64,000 bases of DNA. Origin: Anabaena azotica FACHB-119. Its GTDB lineage: Bacteria; Cyanobacteriota; Cyanobacteriia; Cyanobacteriales; Nostocaceae. This document shows positions 56,113 to 64,000 of the stretch, in pieces. The translations under genes and the position numbers were made by a program. The notes under the pieces were generated by a model. The model did no database searches, had not been told where the DNA came from, and worked only from the letters and a program-made list of their open reading frames with translations. The stretch is taken from positions 62,001 through 126,000 of the forward strand of contig NZ_JACJSG010000008.1 in the NCBI RefSeq assembly GCF_014697625.1, read 5' to 3'. The stretch's first letter is position 1, and every line of letters starts with the position of its first letter.

Positions 56113-57840
56113 CTAACCCTGCTCCTGAAGTGGTAAATACACAGTGAAAGTAGAGCCTACACCTAGTTGACTGTTGACAAGAATTTCGCCTCCCATCATA
56201 TGGCAAAAGTGACGGCTAATTGCTAAACCTAACCCTGTACCACCATATTTTTTTGTAGTTGAGGTATCACCTTGGGTAAAGGGTTGAAACAACTGTTGTT
56301 GTTGAGCAAGAGACATTCCGATACCTGTATCCTTGACTGTAAATGTAATTACGCCAAGGGGAGCTTGTAGTGAAGGGTCTTGTTTATCTATTTTAACTGT
56401 CAGTATTATTCTACCGTTTGTGGTAAACTTGGCAGCATTACTTAATAAGTTTAACAATACCTGCCGCATCCTGGTTTGATCAGCATACATTTTACCCAGG
56501 TTTTGATCACAGTAAATTTCTAAAATGTTGCCATTTTTTTCTATAGCAGGTTTGACAGTTAAGACAACATTATTGATAAGTGTGCCAATCTCAAATACTT
56601 CTGGATAAAGCGTCATTTTCCCCGCTTCAATCTTCGACAAGTCGAGGATATCGTTAATTAATTCGAGTAAATGTCTACCCGCCGAGTTGATGGTTTCTAA
56701 GTCGGCGGTGAAGTCTCCTGATAAATCGAGATCAGCTGCATCATCTTTGAGGAGTTGGCTTAAGCCAATGACAGCGTTTAAGGGTGTACGTAGTTCATGA
56801 CTGACATTGGCAAGAAATACACTTTTTGCTTTGCTGGCGGCTTCCGCTAGTTCTTTGGCTTGCTCTAATTCTTTGGTACGTTCTGATACCCGCTCAATCA
56901 GCCGATTGAGTGATTTCGCTAGTAAGCCGATTTCGTCTTCTGTGGTGACGGGGGCGCGTAAGTCAAAGTTGTGTTTGCGGGCTACTTGTTCGGCTACTTG
57001 GGTGACGGTGATGACTGGTTCAGCGATCGCCCGACTCGTTCGCCATGCGACAATAGCGGCGATCGCCACTGACACCAACATACTCACCATCACAATTAAT
57101 CTTTCAACGCTTTTGGCTTCCTCAACATCTTTTTGGCGGATACTTTCCCTTAATTCAGCCGTTTGTAAAATATTGGACAGCTTGCGCGATAGCTCATCTA
57201 ACTGCGTGGCTGTTTCACCACGCATAATTTCCAGTAACCGCCCTCTGACTTGGGCTGCTTGTTTTGGTGGTACGGGCTGCTGAATATCTTCTAAAACATT
57301 GTGTATTTGCTTGACATAGGAGTCCAAATAATATCTGTAGTCTTGTAATAAAGCTTGTAAATTGGCACTTGTTGCAGCTAAATCTTTAGGTCTACTTTTA
57401 ATAAACCGAGAAATTTTTGGCTCTAATGCCTTAGCTCTATCTACATTTCTCACGAACTCGGCTTTTTTGACTGGTAGGCGTTGGGGATCGTCTAAAAATG
57501 CCACAATGTTGGAGCTGTGCAATTGCGCCCCGACTACAGCATCTTTATAATCGCTTAACAATTGTCTTTGTTCTTGAGCTTGATTAAATACCCTAACTTC
57601 TCTACCTCGGTAGTAATTAGCAATCACTAAGCCAGTGAGTGAGCCAAAAAAGCCAATCCCAATTGCCACAAAGTAGCCGTAACCGATTTTTTGATGGATA
57701 CGCCAAGAACTTGCTTTGAGTTTCCCGCGTGAGGGAAATTCTATGGTTGGGAGTTCATCTGTTGATGTTGATGGCTCTTCTAATGACACTTTTTTGCTGT
57801 CTGAACTGCTGTCAACAGGGATCGGCTGTTGAGTTTGCAT
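56113..57840 (-). CDS. Membrane sensor histidine kinase (HAMP)
   Basis: 575 residues. Two membrane spans (about 53-75 and 247-267) enclose a helical periplasmic domain of about 170 residues (helical-bundle type). HAMP (about 268-322), short coiled coil, HisKA with H348 in [15 protein letters not shown], then an HATPase with NAAKFT (N box), DTGIGM (G1), GGTGLGLAI (G2). No receiver domain is attached and no response regulator lies next door. AAGGAG stands 8 nt before the ATG. Confidence 0.93.
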   Translation of the reverse strand: MQTQQPIPVDSSSDSKKVSLEEPSTSTDELPTIEFPSRGKLKASSWRIHQKIGYGYFVAIGIGFFGSLTGLVIANYYRGREVRVFNQAQEQRQLLSDYKDAVVGAQLHSSNIVAFLDDPQRLPVKKAEFVRNVDRAKALEPKISRFIKSRPKDLAATSANLQALLQDYRYYLDSYVKQIHNVLEDIQQPVPPKQAAQVRGRLLEIMRGETATQLDELSRKLSNILQTAELRESIRQKDVEEAKSVERLIVMVSMLVSVAIAAIVAWRTSRAIAEPVITVTQVAEQVARKHNFDLRAPVTTEDEIGLLAKSLNRLIERVSERTKELEQAKELAEAASKAKSVFLANVSHELRTPLNAVIGLSQLLKDDAADLDLSGDFTADLETINSAGRHLLELINDILDLSKIEAGKMTLYPEVFEIGTLINNVVLTVKPAIEKNGNILEIYCDQNLGKMYADQTRMRQVLLNLLSNAAKFTTNGRIILTVKIDKQDPSLQAPLGVITFTVKDTGIGMSLAQQQQLFQPFTQGDTSTTKKYGGTGLGLAISRHFCHMMGGEILVNSQLGVGSTFTVYLPLQEQG

Positions 57841-58240
57841 TCCTCAAATCTCCTTACCCTCCCGCAAGAATTACTGGGTCAACTTCATTTGTATTGATAT
57901 TACAAATGTTAATACACACTTAAGATTAAGTTATCTAATAGAAGTTATAAGTAATTACTCTTTAGATAATTCTCATAGCTTGATGGTATTTAAGTAATTT
58001 TGATATGAATGTTTACACGGTGAGTAAGCACCAATTAATAAACATTTTATCTATTGTGCAGTAGTTTCCCTGATTGTTTGTCAGATTCTAGTAAGTGTAG
58101 CGGGGTTTGCAGCCCATCTTAAATAAAAACACGCTTCTTCTAGTCTCTAATCAATAACACAGTTTTCATCGGCGATGCTGGTGGATAAAATTTCCCACAA
58201 TCGGATTCTATTTTAGATGACAAACCAGCAAAATAACCAC

Positions 58241-58431
58241 AGGACTTACGCATCGAAGTTTTCTGTTGAGGCAGGGTGTAAGGGTGTAAGGGTGTAAGGG
58301 TGTAAGGGTGTAAGGGTGTAAGGGTGTAAGGGTGTAAGGGTGTAAGGGTGTAAGGGTTTTAAAGATTTACACCCCTATACCCCTATACCCTTGCCCAAAC
58401 GCTTGATTTTTCGTTTTTATGCGTAAGTCCT
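58241..58431. mobile_element. MITE with AGGACTTACGCA ends (copy B)
   Basis: 191 bp, with perfect 12-bp inverted ends at 58241-58252 and 58420-58431, and the same internal plan as copy A at 18029-18177 (GGGTGTAA arm, TACACCCCTATACCCC arm, GCTTGATTTTTCGTTTT before the right end). Copy B is longer because the octamer is expanded. A clear target duplication was not identified for either copy. Confidence 0.75.
58274..58353. repeat. Ten perfect tandem copies of GGGTGTAA
   Basis: Ten uninterrupted 8-bp units inside the MITE copy B. Copy A has only two GGGTGTAA units plus GGGTATAG variants, so the array has grown here by slippage. Confidence 0.9.
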
Positions 58432-58549
58432 AAACCAGTAATATCTACAGGACTTACGCGCCAAGGTTATCTGTAAAGAATAAGTGTAGGGTTGCAAGGG
58501 TTTTGAACACCTAGACATTGTGAAGTTTTGCCTTGTCTGGTGCTAGAAA

Positions 58550-59152
58550 TTACTGAAAATTATCTGGTACTCCTACTGGTGACAAGCCAGCGATCGCTCG
58601 TAAGTTTTGGCAACGAATCAAAGTGATAAAATCTAAGCTAGAACGCCCTTCTATTTTGGCTACAGCCTCAATTGCCGATAATAAATGCCCTGCTGCTTCA
58701 GCTTCGGTATAACCACGGCGTTGAGCAACTTTAATCGCTGCGTTATCAGCATTTAACTGGGCATCTTGAGATTTGTTACTCCGCCAAATCCGTAATAGCG
58801 CGATCGCACTGAGTCCAGAAGCGATCGCCACACCCACAATATCAGACTGTGCCGACTCCACCAATCCACCCAACAGCCCAGCCAACACCACACCCTGATA
58901 AATATCTGGTTTAAACCAAGTAATCCCCGTTAACCAAGAAACTTTTTGTAAGATTAATAAATCCCGTTGGGGCTTGGTCAAACGTCCCCACAAATCAAAG
59001 TTAATATATATTAACCTTTCCTGATTCCAAGGCAGGGGAAAATCAGTATCAATTACCTGAGTTTGTTCTGGTTTGCTGACAATTTTGACAGTCATCCTCC
59101 CAGAAGCCGGCATTACTTCAAATAAACGACGGATTTCAACGTTAGATTCCAT
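58550..59152 (-). CDS. DUF3318 family protein
   Basis: 200 residues. It matches a cyanobacterial conserved family (DUF3318): RRLFEVMPASGRMTVKIVSKPEQ, LPWNQERLIYINFDLWGRLTKPQRDLLILQKVSWLTG, two weak hydrophobic segments (about 83-120), then AAIKVAQRRGYTEAEAAGHLLSAIEAVAKIEGR. The LILQKVSWL-containing part resembles the zinc-free remnant of M48-like peptidases, but no HEXXH is present. Function unknown; probably membrane-associated. Confidence 0.8.
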   Translation of the reverse strand: MESNVEIRRLFEVMPASGRMTVKIVSKPEQTQVIDTDFPLPWNQERLIYINFDLWGRLTKPQRDLLILQKVSWLTGITWFKPDIYQGVVLAGLLGGLVESAQSDIVGVAIASGLSAIALLRIWRSNKSQDAQLNADNAAIKVAQRRGYTEAEAAGHLLSAIEAVAKIEGRSSLDFITLIRCQNLRAIAGLSPVGVPDNFQ

Positions 59153-59163
59153 AATTCACACAT

Positions 59164-59949
59164 TTACGCTTCTGGTTCAACACCGAGCGATCGCAATTGT
59201 GCCATCAGGCGATCGTTTCTTTGGCGTTCCTGTTCCGCCCGTTGGCGTTCCTGTTCCGCCCGTTGACGTTCCTGTTCCGCCCGTTGACGCTCCTGTTCCG
59301 CCCTTTCCTCACCAGTCAGTAACAAGTTACCCTGTAAATCCCACCAACGTAACCAGGGTAATTCCATATTCTGGTATTCTCCCTGCCATATACCTAACTC
59401 AACGCCTAAAGGTTGTATGGAATAATGCCCTCTCTCATTAGCGGATAATAATTGATATTGTCCACCAATTAACTCATAAACTTCTACACTGGCTTTATTT
59501 ACTTCATAAATGCCATAAAAAGCTGGGTGAATTACTTGTTCATAAATCCAAAACTTCCCCTTCCAAGGCGTTTTGTCTCGTTCTTCGCTACCGTCGCCTG
59601 AGACAAATTCTAAAGCAATTAATGGGGCGATGTGTTCTCGCCACAACACATAAGACCTGCGGGTTTGACCATCAAGCAACGGTGGTACATTCGGCACATA
59701 AAACCAATCTGGTGCTTCTGCGCCTTTTTCTGGTGGGTCAGTTAAACGCCAGTAAATACCGCTATCTTGACCTATACAGTATTGCCCATCTGGATGGCGT
59801 TGTTGCAATACTGGTTTAATTGAATCGGTGAGTAGAATGCTTTGGGGATGTTCCTGAAAGTTCTTCACAAATGTACCATCCGACTCTGGTAGTTGCGTAT
59901 GGTCGGGAAATGGAGTGAGGTCGGTGTCTAGATTGGTTGCAGAGGTCAT
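59164..59949 (-). CDS. Uma2 (DUF820) family endonuclease-fold protein, copy 1
   Basis: 261 residues. Uma2 PD-(D/E)XK core in DWFYVPNVPPLLDG...ALEFVSGDGSEERDKTP and KFWIYEQVIHPAFYGIYEV. The C-terminal end is a coiled coil of tandem ERQRAEQ heptads (four units) finishing NDRLMAQLRSLGVEPEA. The 21-nt repeat behind the heptads varies in number between this and the next copy. The role of Uma2 proteins is unknown; they are greatly amplified in Nostoc. Confidence 0.9.
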   Translation of the reverse strand: MTSATNLDTDLTPFPDHTQLPESDGTFVKNFQEHPQSILLTDSIKPVLQQRHPDGQYCIGQDSGIYWRLTDPPEKGAEAPDWFYVPNVPPLLDGQTRRSYVLWREHIAPLIALEFVSGDGSEERDKTPWKGKFWIYEQVIHPAFYGIYEVNKASVEVYELIGGQYQLLSANERGHYSIQPLGVELGIWQGEYQNMELPWLRWWDLQGNLLLTGEERAEQERQRAEQERQRAEQERQRAEQERQRNDRLMAQLRSLGVEPEA

Positions 59950-60060
59950 AAGATTACCTTTGCATGTAGTAAGGGGTTGTTTTTTAGTTTAGCAATGAAG
60001 GGGCAAGGAGAGCGATGGGCTGCGCCCCACCGTAGGTGATCGCACTTTCTCCACCAAAAT

Positions 60061-60909
60061 TTACACTTCTGGTTCTACACCGAGCGATCGCAATTGTGCC
60101 ATCAGGCGATCGTTTCTTTGACGTTCCTGTTCCGCCCGTTGGCGTTCCTGTTCCGCCCGTTGACGTTCCTGTTCCGCCCGTTGGCGTTCCTGTTCCGCCC
60201 GTTGACGTTCCTGTTCCGCCCGTTGGCGTTCCTGTTCAGCCCTTTGGCTTTCTTGTTCTGCTCTTTCCTCACCAGTTAGCAACAAATTACCCTGTAAATC
60301 CCACCAGCGCAGCCACGGTAATTCAGCATTTTGATATTGTCCCTGCCAAATTCCTAACTCAACGCCCAAAGGAGGAATAGGATAATGTCCGCGTTCATTT
60401 GCTGCTAGTAACTGATATTTTCCCCCAATAAATTCATAAACTTCTACACTAGCTTTCTTCACTTCATAAATGCCATAGAAAGGAGGACGAATCACTTGCT
60501 CATAAATCCAAAATTTGCCTTTCCAAGGAGTTTTATCTCGTTCCTCACTCCCATCCCCAGAAACAAATTCCAAAACAATTAATGGGGCGATGTGTTCTCG
60601 CCAAAACACATAGGAACGTCGCGTTATCCCATCAAGTAAAGGCGGTACATTGCCTACATAAAACCAATCTGGTGCTTCTGCGCCTTTCTCTGGCGGGTCA
60701 GTTAAACGCCAGTAAATGCCCAAGTCCTGACCAATACAATATTGACCATCAGGATGTAATTCTTGCAGGACTGGTTGAATTGAATCAGTCAGTAAAATAC
60801 TTTGAGGATGTTCTTGCCAATTTTTCACAAAAGTCCCATCTGATTCTGGTAGCTGCGTATGGTCAGGAAATGGGGTGAGGTCGGTGTCTAGATTAGTTGC
60901 AGAGGTCAT
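60061..60909 (-). CDS. Uma2 (DUF820) family endonuclease-fold protein, copy 2
   Basis: 282 residues, about 90% identical in outline to copy 1, with the same N-terminus (MTSATNLDTDLTPFPDHTQL). The chief difference is three extra ERQRAEQ heptads in the C-terminal coiled coil. The 56 bp upstream of the start are also nearly identical to those of copy 1, so the duplication includes the promoter. Confidence 0.9.
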   Translation of the reverse strand: MTSATNLDTDLTPFPDHTQLPESDGTFVKNWQEHPQSILLTDSIQPVLQELHPDGQYCIGQDLGIYWRLTDPPEKGAEAPDWFYVGNVPPLLDGITRRSYVFWREHIAPLIVLEFVSGDGSEERDKTPWKGKFWIYEQVIRPPFYGIYEVKKASVEVYEFIGGKYQLLAANERGHYPIPPLGVELGIWQGQYQNAELPWLRWWDLQGNLLLTGEERAEQESQRAEQERQRAEQERQRAEQERQRAEQERQRAEQERQRAEQERQRNDRLMAQLRSLGVEPEV

Positions 60910-61029
60910 AAGATTACCTTTGCATGTAGTAAGGGGTTGTTTTTTAGTTTAGCAGTGCTGGAGCGATCGCACTTTAATTGTTCTCAGTTATCACCCACAT
61001 CAACTTGATAACTGATAACTGATAACTGA

Positions 61030-61450
61030 TTAAATATTCTCCACCCACAGCAGATTATTTGTGTAGTTACTGGTTTGCAGAGCATTGTAAAACTTTTCAT
61101 CTGCTGTCACCATTTGGCATTGCTCTGTAATAGCCAGTGCCAAGTATAAGCAATCATACACTGCCCTATCTTTCTGGAAGGCAATTTCTAAAGCCAGTGG
61201 CATTAAGGGTTGAGATAAGTAAACTTCTAAAGGAATTGTATTTAAATCTGCCAGTGTTTGTTTGACATTATTCAGCCGTATCTTCACCACGACGGACTCT
61301 TTTCCAAAAAACATTTCCTATTTCTGCAAAGAAAAAATCAGGTACTAAAAAACTAGCCTTATTTATCAGTAAACGCCTAGCTACATCAGAGTGAATTTCC
61401 GGTACAAACCACTTGATAGCAATACTTGCATCTAAAACATACCGACTCAC
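61030..61450 (-). pseudogene. vapC: VapC-type PIN-domain toxin, broken by a frameshift
   Basis: The N-terminal half (61268-61450; MSRYVLDASIAIKWFVPE, acid D7) ends in a stop after RRGEDTAE. The C-terminal half (NVKQTLADLNTIPLEVY ... VYDCLYLALAITEQCQMVTADEKFYNAL) continues in another frame. Removing one T near 61269 (GAATAATGTC to GAAAATGTC) restores a normal PIN protein of about 138 residues. The first half overlaps the antitoxin gene stop by 4 nt. It is a pseudogene, a sequencing error or a case of frameshifting. Confidence 0.8.
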
Positions 61451-61701
61451 TGCTCTCTATCCTCACGGATAAGTTCAGTGCTGTCACTAAAAAATCTTCC
61501 TGCATATCTTACCTGAGCGCGTGCTACTGCTTCTCTGGCTTGTTCCATGTCGCCGCCAGTGTGGTATTGTGTCGCTGTTTCTGCGGCTTGTTGGAGGATG
61601 TGTTTTAGTTCTTCTTGCAAAGACCTACCGTGTTGTTTGCCAAGATGTTCTAGTTTTTCTAGAATCAGAGGGTCTAAATTTTCAAGTAATATCTGAGCCA
61701 T
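61447..61701 (-). CDS. vapB: FitA/VapB-type ribbon-helix-helix antitoxin
   Basis: 84 residues. N-terminal RHH (AQILLENLDPLILEKLEHLGKQHGRSLQEELKHILQQAA) of the FitA type that binds the operon promoter, and a C-terminal part (EAVARAQVRYAGRFFSDSTELIRED) that would wrap the toxin. Intact, although the toxin gene that follows is frameshifted. AGTTGGAAAAATA gives a weak Shine-Dalgarno. Confidence 0.88.
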   Translation of the reverse strand: MAQILLENLDPLILEKLEHLGKQHGRSLQEELKHILQQAAETATQYHTGGDMEQAREAVARAQVRYAGRFFSDSTELIREDREQ

Positions 61702-61746
61702 TATTTTTCCAATTTAATACTTACCAACTTTTGAATGTTTTAGATG

Positions 61747-64000
61747 TTATGCTTTACAACAATTATCGAGGCGAGAAAACAAATATGATCTCCTCTGTTT
61801 AATTCCAACATTCTTCACCAAGGGTAAGTATCCTCTTGGAGCAGATGTATGATAATTTGTCTCACTTGAAGCCATCCAATGTTTGTCAACTACCCAACCC
61901 ACACGCTCTCCAAAATGTTCATAAGCTTTGCAGCGTTTGTCATCTTCACCTCTCACTTTACCACCAAAACGGGTATATATCGATTTTAAGAAAGCAAAAA
62001 CCTGCTTGAAAGATGAACTTGTTTCCCTTCCTTCTAAGATTCCTCCGACATCAAGATAGATTTTTTTCTGAACACTAAAGCCAAAGCGTCCATTGCTATA
62101 ATTGACCCATAATTGATCAATAATTCTCAAGTCTTCACAGGGAAATTCTTGAATATCATCTAGTCCCAAGTAACCTTGTTTTTCCCGTTTGGCTACTTTT
62201 AGCATCACTTTAAATGTTTCTTCATCAGCTTCTTTCAACATACCTGCTGCTAAATAACAGGCGAGTTGACGATACATTTCTGGTAGACGGAACCGAACTA
62301 GGCGAAATGTGTTTGTTGAGGTTTCCCGTATATAAAATATTCCTGCGTCACCAAATCGTTCTCTACTTCTCTGACTCAACCAAGCACAAAACGCATTACT
62401 TTGTGCAAAGTCTATCTCACCTGGGTTGATTTCAAGAGTCAAGTCTAAGTTGCTGTTGATTGTCTCTAGATAAAACAACCGATATTCTGCCTCAGTGATA
62501 TCAGTATCATCAATTACTTTTCCTCTCCATATTTCTTGATCTGTTTCCGTAATGACTATTCCAGCTTGGTCTTCGGTTTCTAAACTCCCTAAAAAACAAT
62601 CTTCGTTGAGATAGTTTAACCTTTTTTCTAGCTGCACTGATGCTGCTAACTTAAAAACTTCCACATCATTCGATCGCAACCCCTGTTCTACCTTGTCGAG
62701 TAGTTTCTGTTCTTTTTCTCGACTGACTCTAAGCTTATTTTGTAAACATTCATAAGCAAGGGTGAGGTTTTCTACAGTTGGTTTGTTTAAGGCTGCATCA
62801 ATCAGTTTATCTATTTTTACCTGACCAGCATAGAACAATATAGTTTGTCTCCACCAATCTAGATATTTTTTATCTTTAGTAAAAACTTCTAATAAATAAG
62901 GCTCATGCTCTGCTTTTGTCAGTTCAACCGCCGTTAAATATTCTTGAAATGTGCGATGGGTAAATTCATAGAGCTTTTCTTGTTTGCGATCGCTCAACAA
63001 TTCTCTGACACCGATATCATCTTTTTCAATAAAATATTCTGGTTTAAACTCTTTCCCCGCTTCCACCATTTGAACTAGTTCTGCTTGCAGAAAATCTTTT
63101 GCGATAAAAATATTACTGTCCTGATTTCTCTCATCTAGAGTAAACTGAAGCACTTGGCGTTTGGTCATTTCCAATGCGAGTGCTTGCAAAGCTTCTTGCT
63201 TTTGTTCTGGCTTGAGTGGATATCGGGTAGTTCCAGAAGCAGATTGTCTTCCTTGAAGAAGCACATCACAAATCTGCTTGTAAATTCCTATTCGGGTGGG
63301 AGCAAGGCTTGTTTTCTCTTTATAAGTATTAATAATTAATGCCAATAATAGAGGATTTGTTGCCATCAAGCGCAGTGAAGGAACTGCCTCAATTTGACGC
63401 ACTAACTCGTCTTTTTTGGCTGCGGCAATTTTCTTAAGTTGTTTTTCTGGCTGTTTCCCTGCGTTGCGTCGCTTCTCTAGATTAAAATACCAGTTGAAAA
63501 GAAATGTATTGCGCTGTTCTGTCGTAAATGACCGCACAAAATAAGCTGGGGTATCTGCCAGAGGAGCTTGATTGTAAGCTTGGGGGCGTGATGTCAAAAT
63601 AAAAGGTAATCTATGCTGATAATTTTGCAGTTGCTGAGAAACCCAATCTCTTACCTGTCGTCGATGTTCATCATCTGCAATTTCATCAAGTCCGTCCAAC
63701 ATTATCAGACATTTGCCCTCTTTTAATTGCTTGTTAAACCAATCCTGAGTTTTTGATGATTCATCTTTCCTCGCTTTAGCAATTACTTGCGCTAGAGAGG
63801 AATTAGTATCTGCAACGATGATAGAAGCGACATCTCTCAGTCTCAATAAAACAGGAGTAAGTTGAGGCAAACCTCGATGCAATTTTGATTGTTTTCGCAG
63901 AGCAAACAGCAGCGTAATATGTCTTAAAAGTGTAGTCTTTCCTGAACCCGGTGCGCCTAAAATTACCAGTCGTCGGCACGCCAATTTCTTTTGAGTAATG
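61747..64000 (-). CDS. NACHT-type STAND NTPase with FGE-like remnant and C-terminal GUN4 domain (partial, N-terminus off the right edge)
   Basis: About 751 residues seen; the frame is open to the window edge, and the P-loop GAPGSGKTT lies only about 15 residues from it, so an N-terminal effector-associated domain is probably cut off. NACHT core: LVILGAPGSGKTTLLRH, Walker B KCLIMLDGLDEIADD, LTSRPQAY; then a winged-helix part ending FTHRTFQEYLTAVEL. Residues about 485-560 (ITEAEYRLFYLE ... NAFCAWLSQRSRERFGDAG) look like a degenerate formylglycine-enzyme-like segment. The C-terminus (about 605-720, LGLDDIQEFPCEDLRIIDQLWVNYSNGRFGFSVQ ... SAPRGYLPLV) is a GUN4 domain, a porphyrin binder. Porphyrin- or heme-responsive signalling is inference. 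Confidence 0.88.
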   Translation of the reverse strand, partial: ITQKKLACRRLVILGAPGSGKTTLLRHITLLFALRKQSKLHRGLPQLTPVLLRLRDVASIIVADTNSSLAQVIAKARKDESSKTQDWFNKQLKEGKCLIMLDGLDEIADDEHRRQVRDWVSQQLQNYQHRLPFILTSRPQAYNQAPLADTPAYFVRSFTTEQRNTFLFNWYFNLEKRRNAGKQPEKQLKKIAAAKKDELVRQIEAVPSLRLMATNPLLLALIINTYKEKTSLAPTRIGIYKQICDVLLQGRQSASGTTRYPLKPEQKQEALQALALEMTKRQVLQFTLDERNQDSNIFIAKDFLQAELVQMVEAGKEFKPEYFIEKDDIGVRELLSDRKQEKLYEFTHRTFQEYLTAVELTKAEHEPYLLEVFTKDKKYLDWWRQTILFYAGQVKIDKLIDAALNKPTVENLTLAYECLQNKLRVSREKEQKLLDKVEQGLRSNDVEVFKLAASVQLEKRLNYLNEDCFLGSLETEDQAGIVITETDQEIWRGKVIDDTDITEAEYRLFYLETINSNLDLTLEINPGEIDFAQSNAFCAWLSQRSRERFGDAGIFYIRETSTNTFRLVRFRLPEMYRQLACYLAAGMLKEADEETFKVMLKVAKREKQGYLGLDDIQEFPCEDLRIIDQLWVNYSNGRFGFSVQKKIYLDVGGILEGRETSSSFKQVFAFLKSIYTRFGGKVRGEDDKRCKAYEHFGERVGWVVDKHWMASSETNYHTSAPRGYLPLVKNVGIKQRRSYLFSRLDNCCKA

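Larger units (their letters stand above)
57841..58549. other. Intergenic region carrying a MITE and an octamer satellite
   Basis: About 710 bp. The first 400 bp are unique AT-rich DNA (kinase promoter). The MITE copy B (58241-58431) holds the GGGTGTAA array, and a solo end AGGACTTACGCG at 58449-58460 looks like a decayed third copy, extending toward the DUF3318 gene stop. No gene is supported. Confidence 0.6.

Noticed and set aside
58274..58353. Possible CRISPR-like or telomere-like array
   Set aside because: Units of 8 bp are contiguous without spacers; it is a microsatellite inside a MITE.
60036..60380. Plus-strand frame with VPVPPVGVPVPP repeats
   Set aside because: Antisense of the ERQRAEQ heptad region of a Uma2 gene.

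Overview
The window reads as chromosome of a filamentous, probably heterocyst-forming cyanobacterium of the Nostoc/Anabaena type. Supporting signs are the magnesium chelatase ChlH, cyanobacterial-type heme oxygenase, NifJ, XisH/XisI homologues, very frequent HIP1 octamers (GCGATCGC), heavy use of STAND/WD40/TPR/pentapeptide proteins, and long intergenic runs of short tandem repeats (for example CCCCAGT, GGGTAAT, GAGATGAG and CGCAGATGAA types). No rRNA, tRNA or CRISPR array was recognised. Both window edges cut genes: a ROCO protein on the left and a NACHT-GUN4 protein on the right.

Layout. 1-2023: LRR-Roc-COR protein (minus, partial). 2.8-4.75 kb: FAD oxidoreductase with an inserted Rieske centre. 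5.2-7.8 kb: hemN and heme oxygenase. 8.2-9.0 kb: DUF559 nuclease beside a repeat array carrying a small MITE. 9.0-11.2 kb: ccdA-ccs1 cytochrome c maturation operon. 11.5-12.8 kb: two membrane proteins. 13.4-17.05 kb: nifJ. 17.2-17.9 kb: papain-fold toxin and probable immunity protein. 18.2-29.3 kb: a minus-strand block of signalling or conflict genes: an unknown coupled pair, a TPR STAND NTPase, a DUF433 protein, a small helical protein sharing a C-terminal motif with the STAND protein, a giant TPR-STAND-WD40 protein and its overlapping ATPase partner. 30.1-32.9 kb: a small membrane protein and two pentapeptide-repeat proteins. 33.4-36.7 kb: SelD-type FAD oxidoreductase, recA, lepB. 36.9-41.3 kb: HicAB, a DUF433/DUF5615 pair, a large PD-(D/E)XK-like protein, XisI/XisH. 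41.4-45.4 kb: chlH. 46.2-49.5 kb: two nuclease-fold genes and an LpxB-like gene bracketed by a 50-bp inverted repeat. 49.6-53.3 kb: small or hypothetical genes, an M23 peptidase and an ATPase fragment. 53.6-57.8 kb: UvrD/PcrA helicase and a sensor kinase. 58.5-61.7 kb: DUF3318 gene, tandem Uma2 genes and a frameshifted VapBC pair. 61.7-64 kb: NACHT-GUN4 protein.

How the genes fit together. Tetrapyrrole and low-oxygen metabolism is represented by hemN, heme oxygenase, nifJ and chlH, with ccdA-ccs1 supplying c-type cytochromes. The most distinctive part is the 17-29 kb block. There, a STAND NTPase (N-terminus) and a small helical protein (C-terminus) share a Q-V-G-x-I-E-A-x-x-V motif. That arrangement resembles the amyloid-signalling NLR/effector pairs described in multicellular bacteria, in which the sensor templates a membrane-acting cell-death effector. 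A second theme is repeat invasion of genes: intergenic repeats sit in frame inside NifJ, the WD40 protein and the LpxB-like protein, and they supply the C-terminus or stop codon of others.
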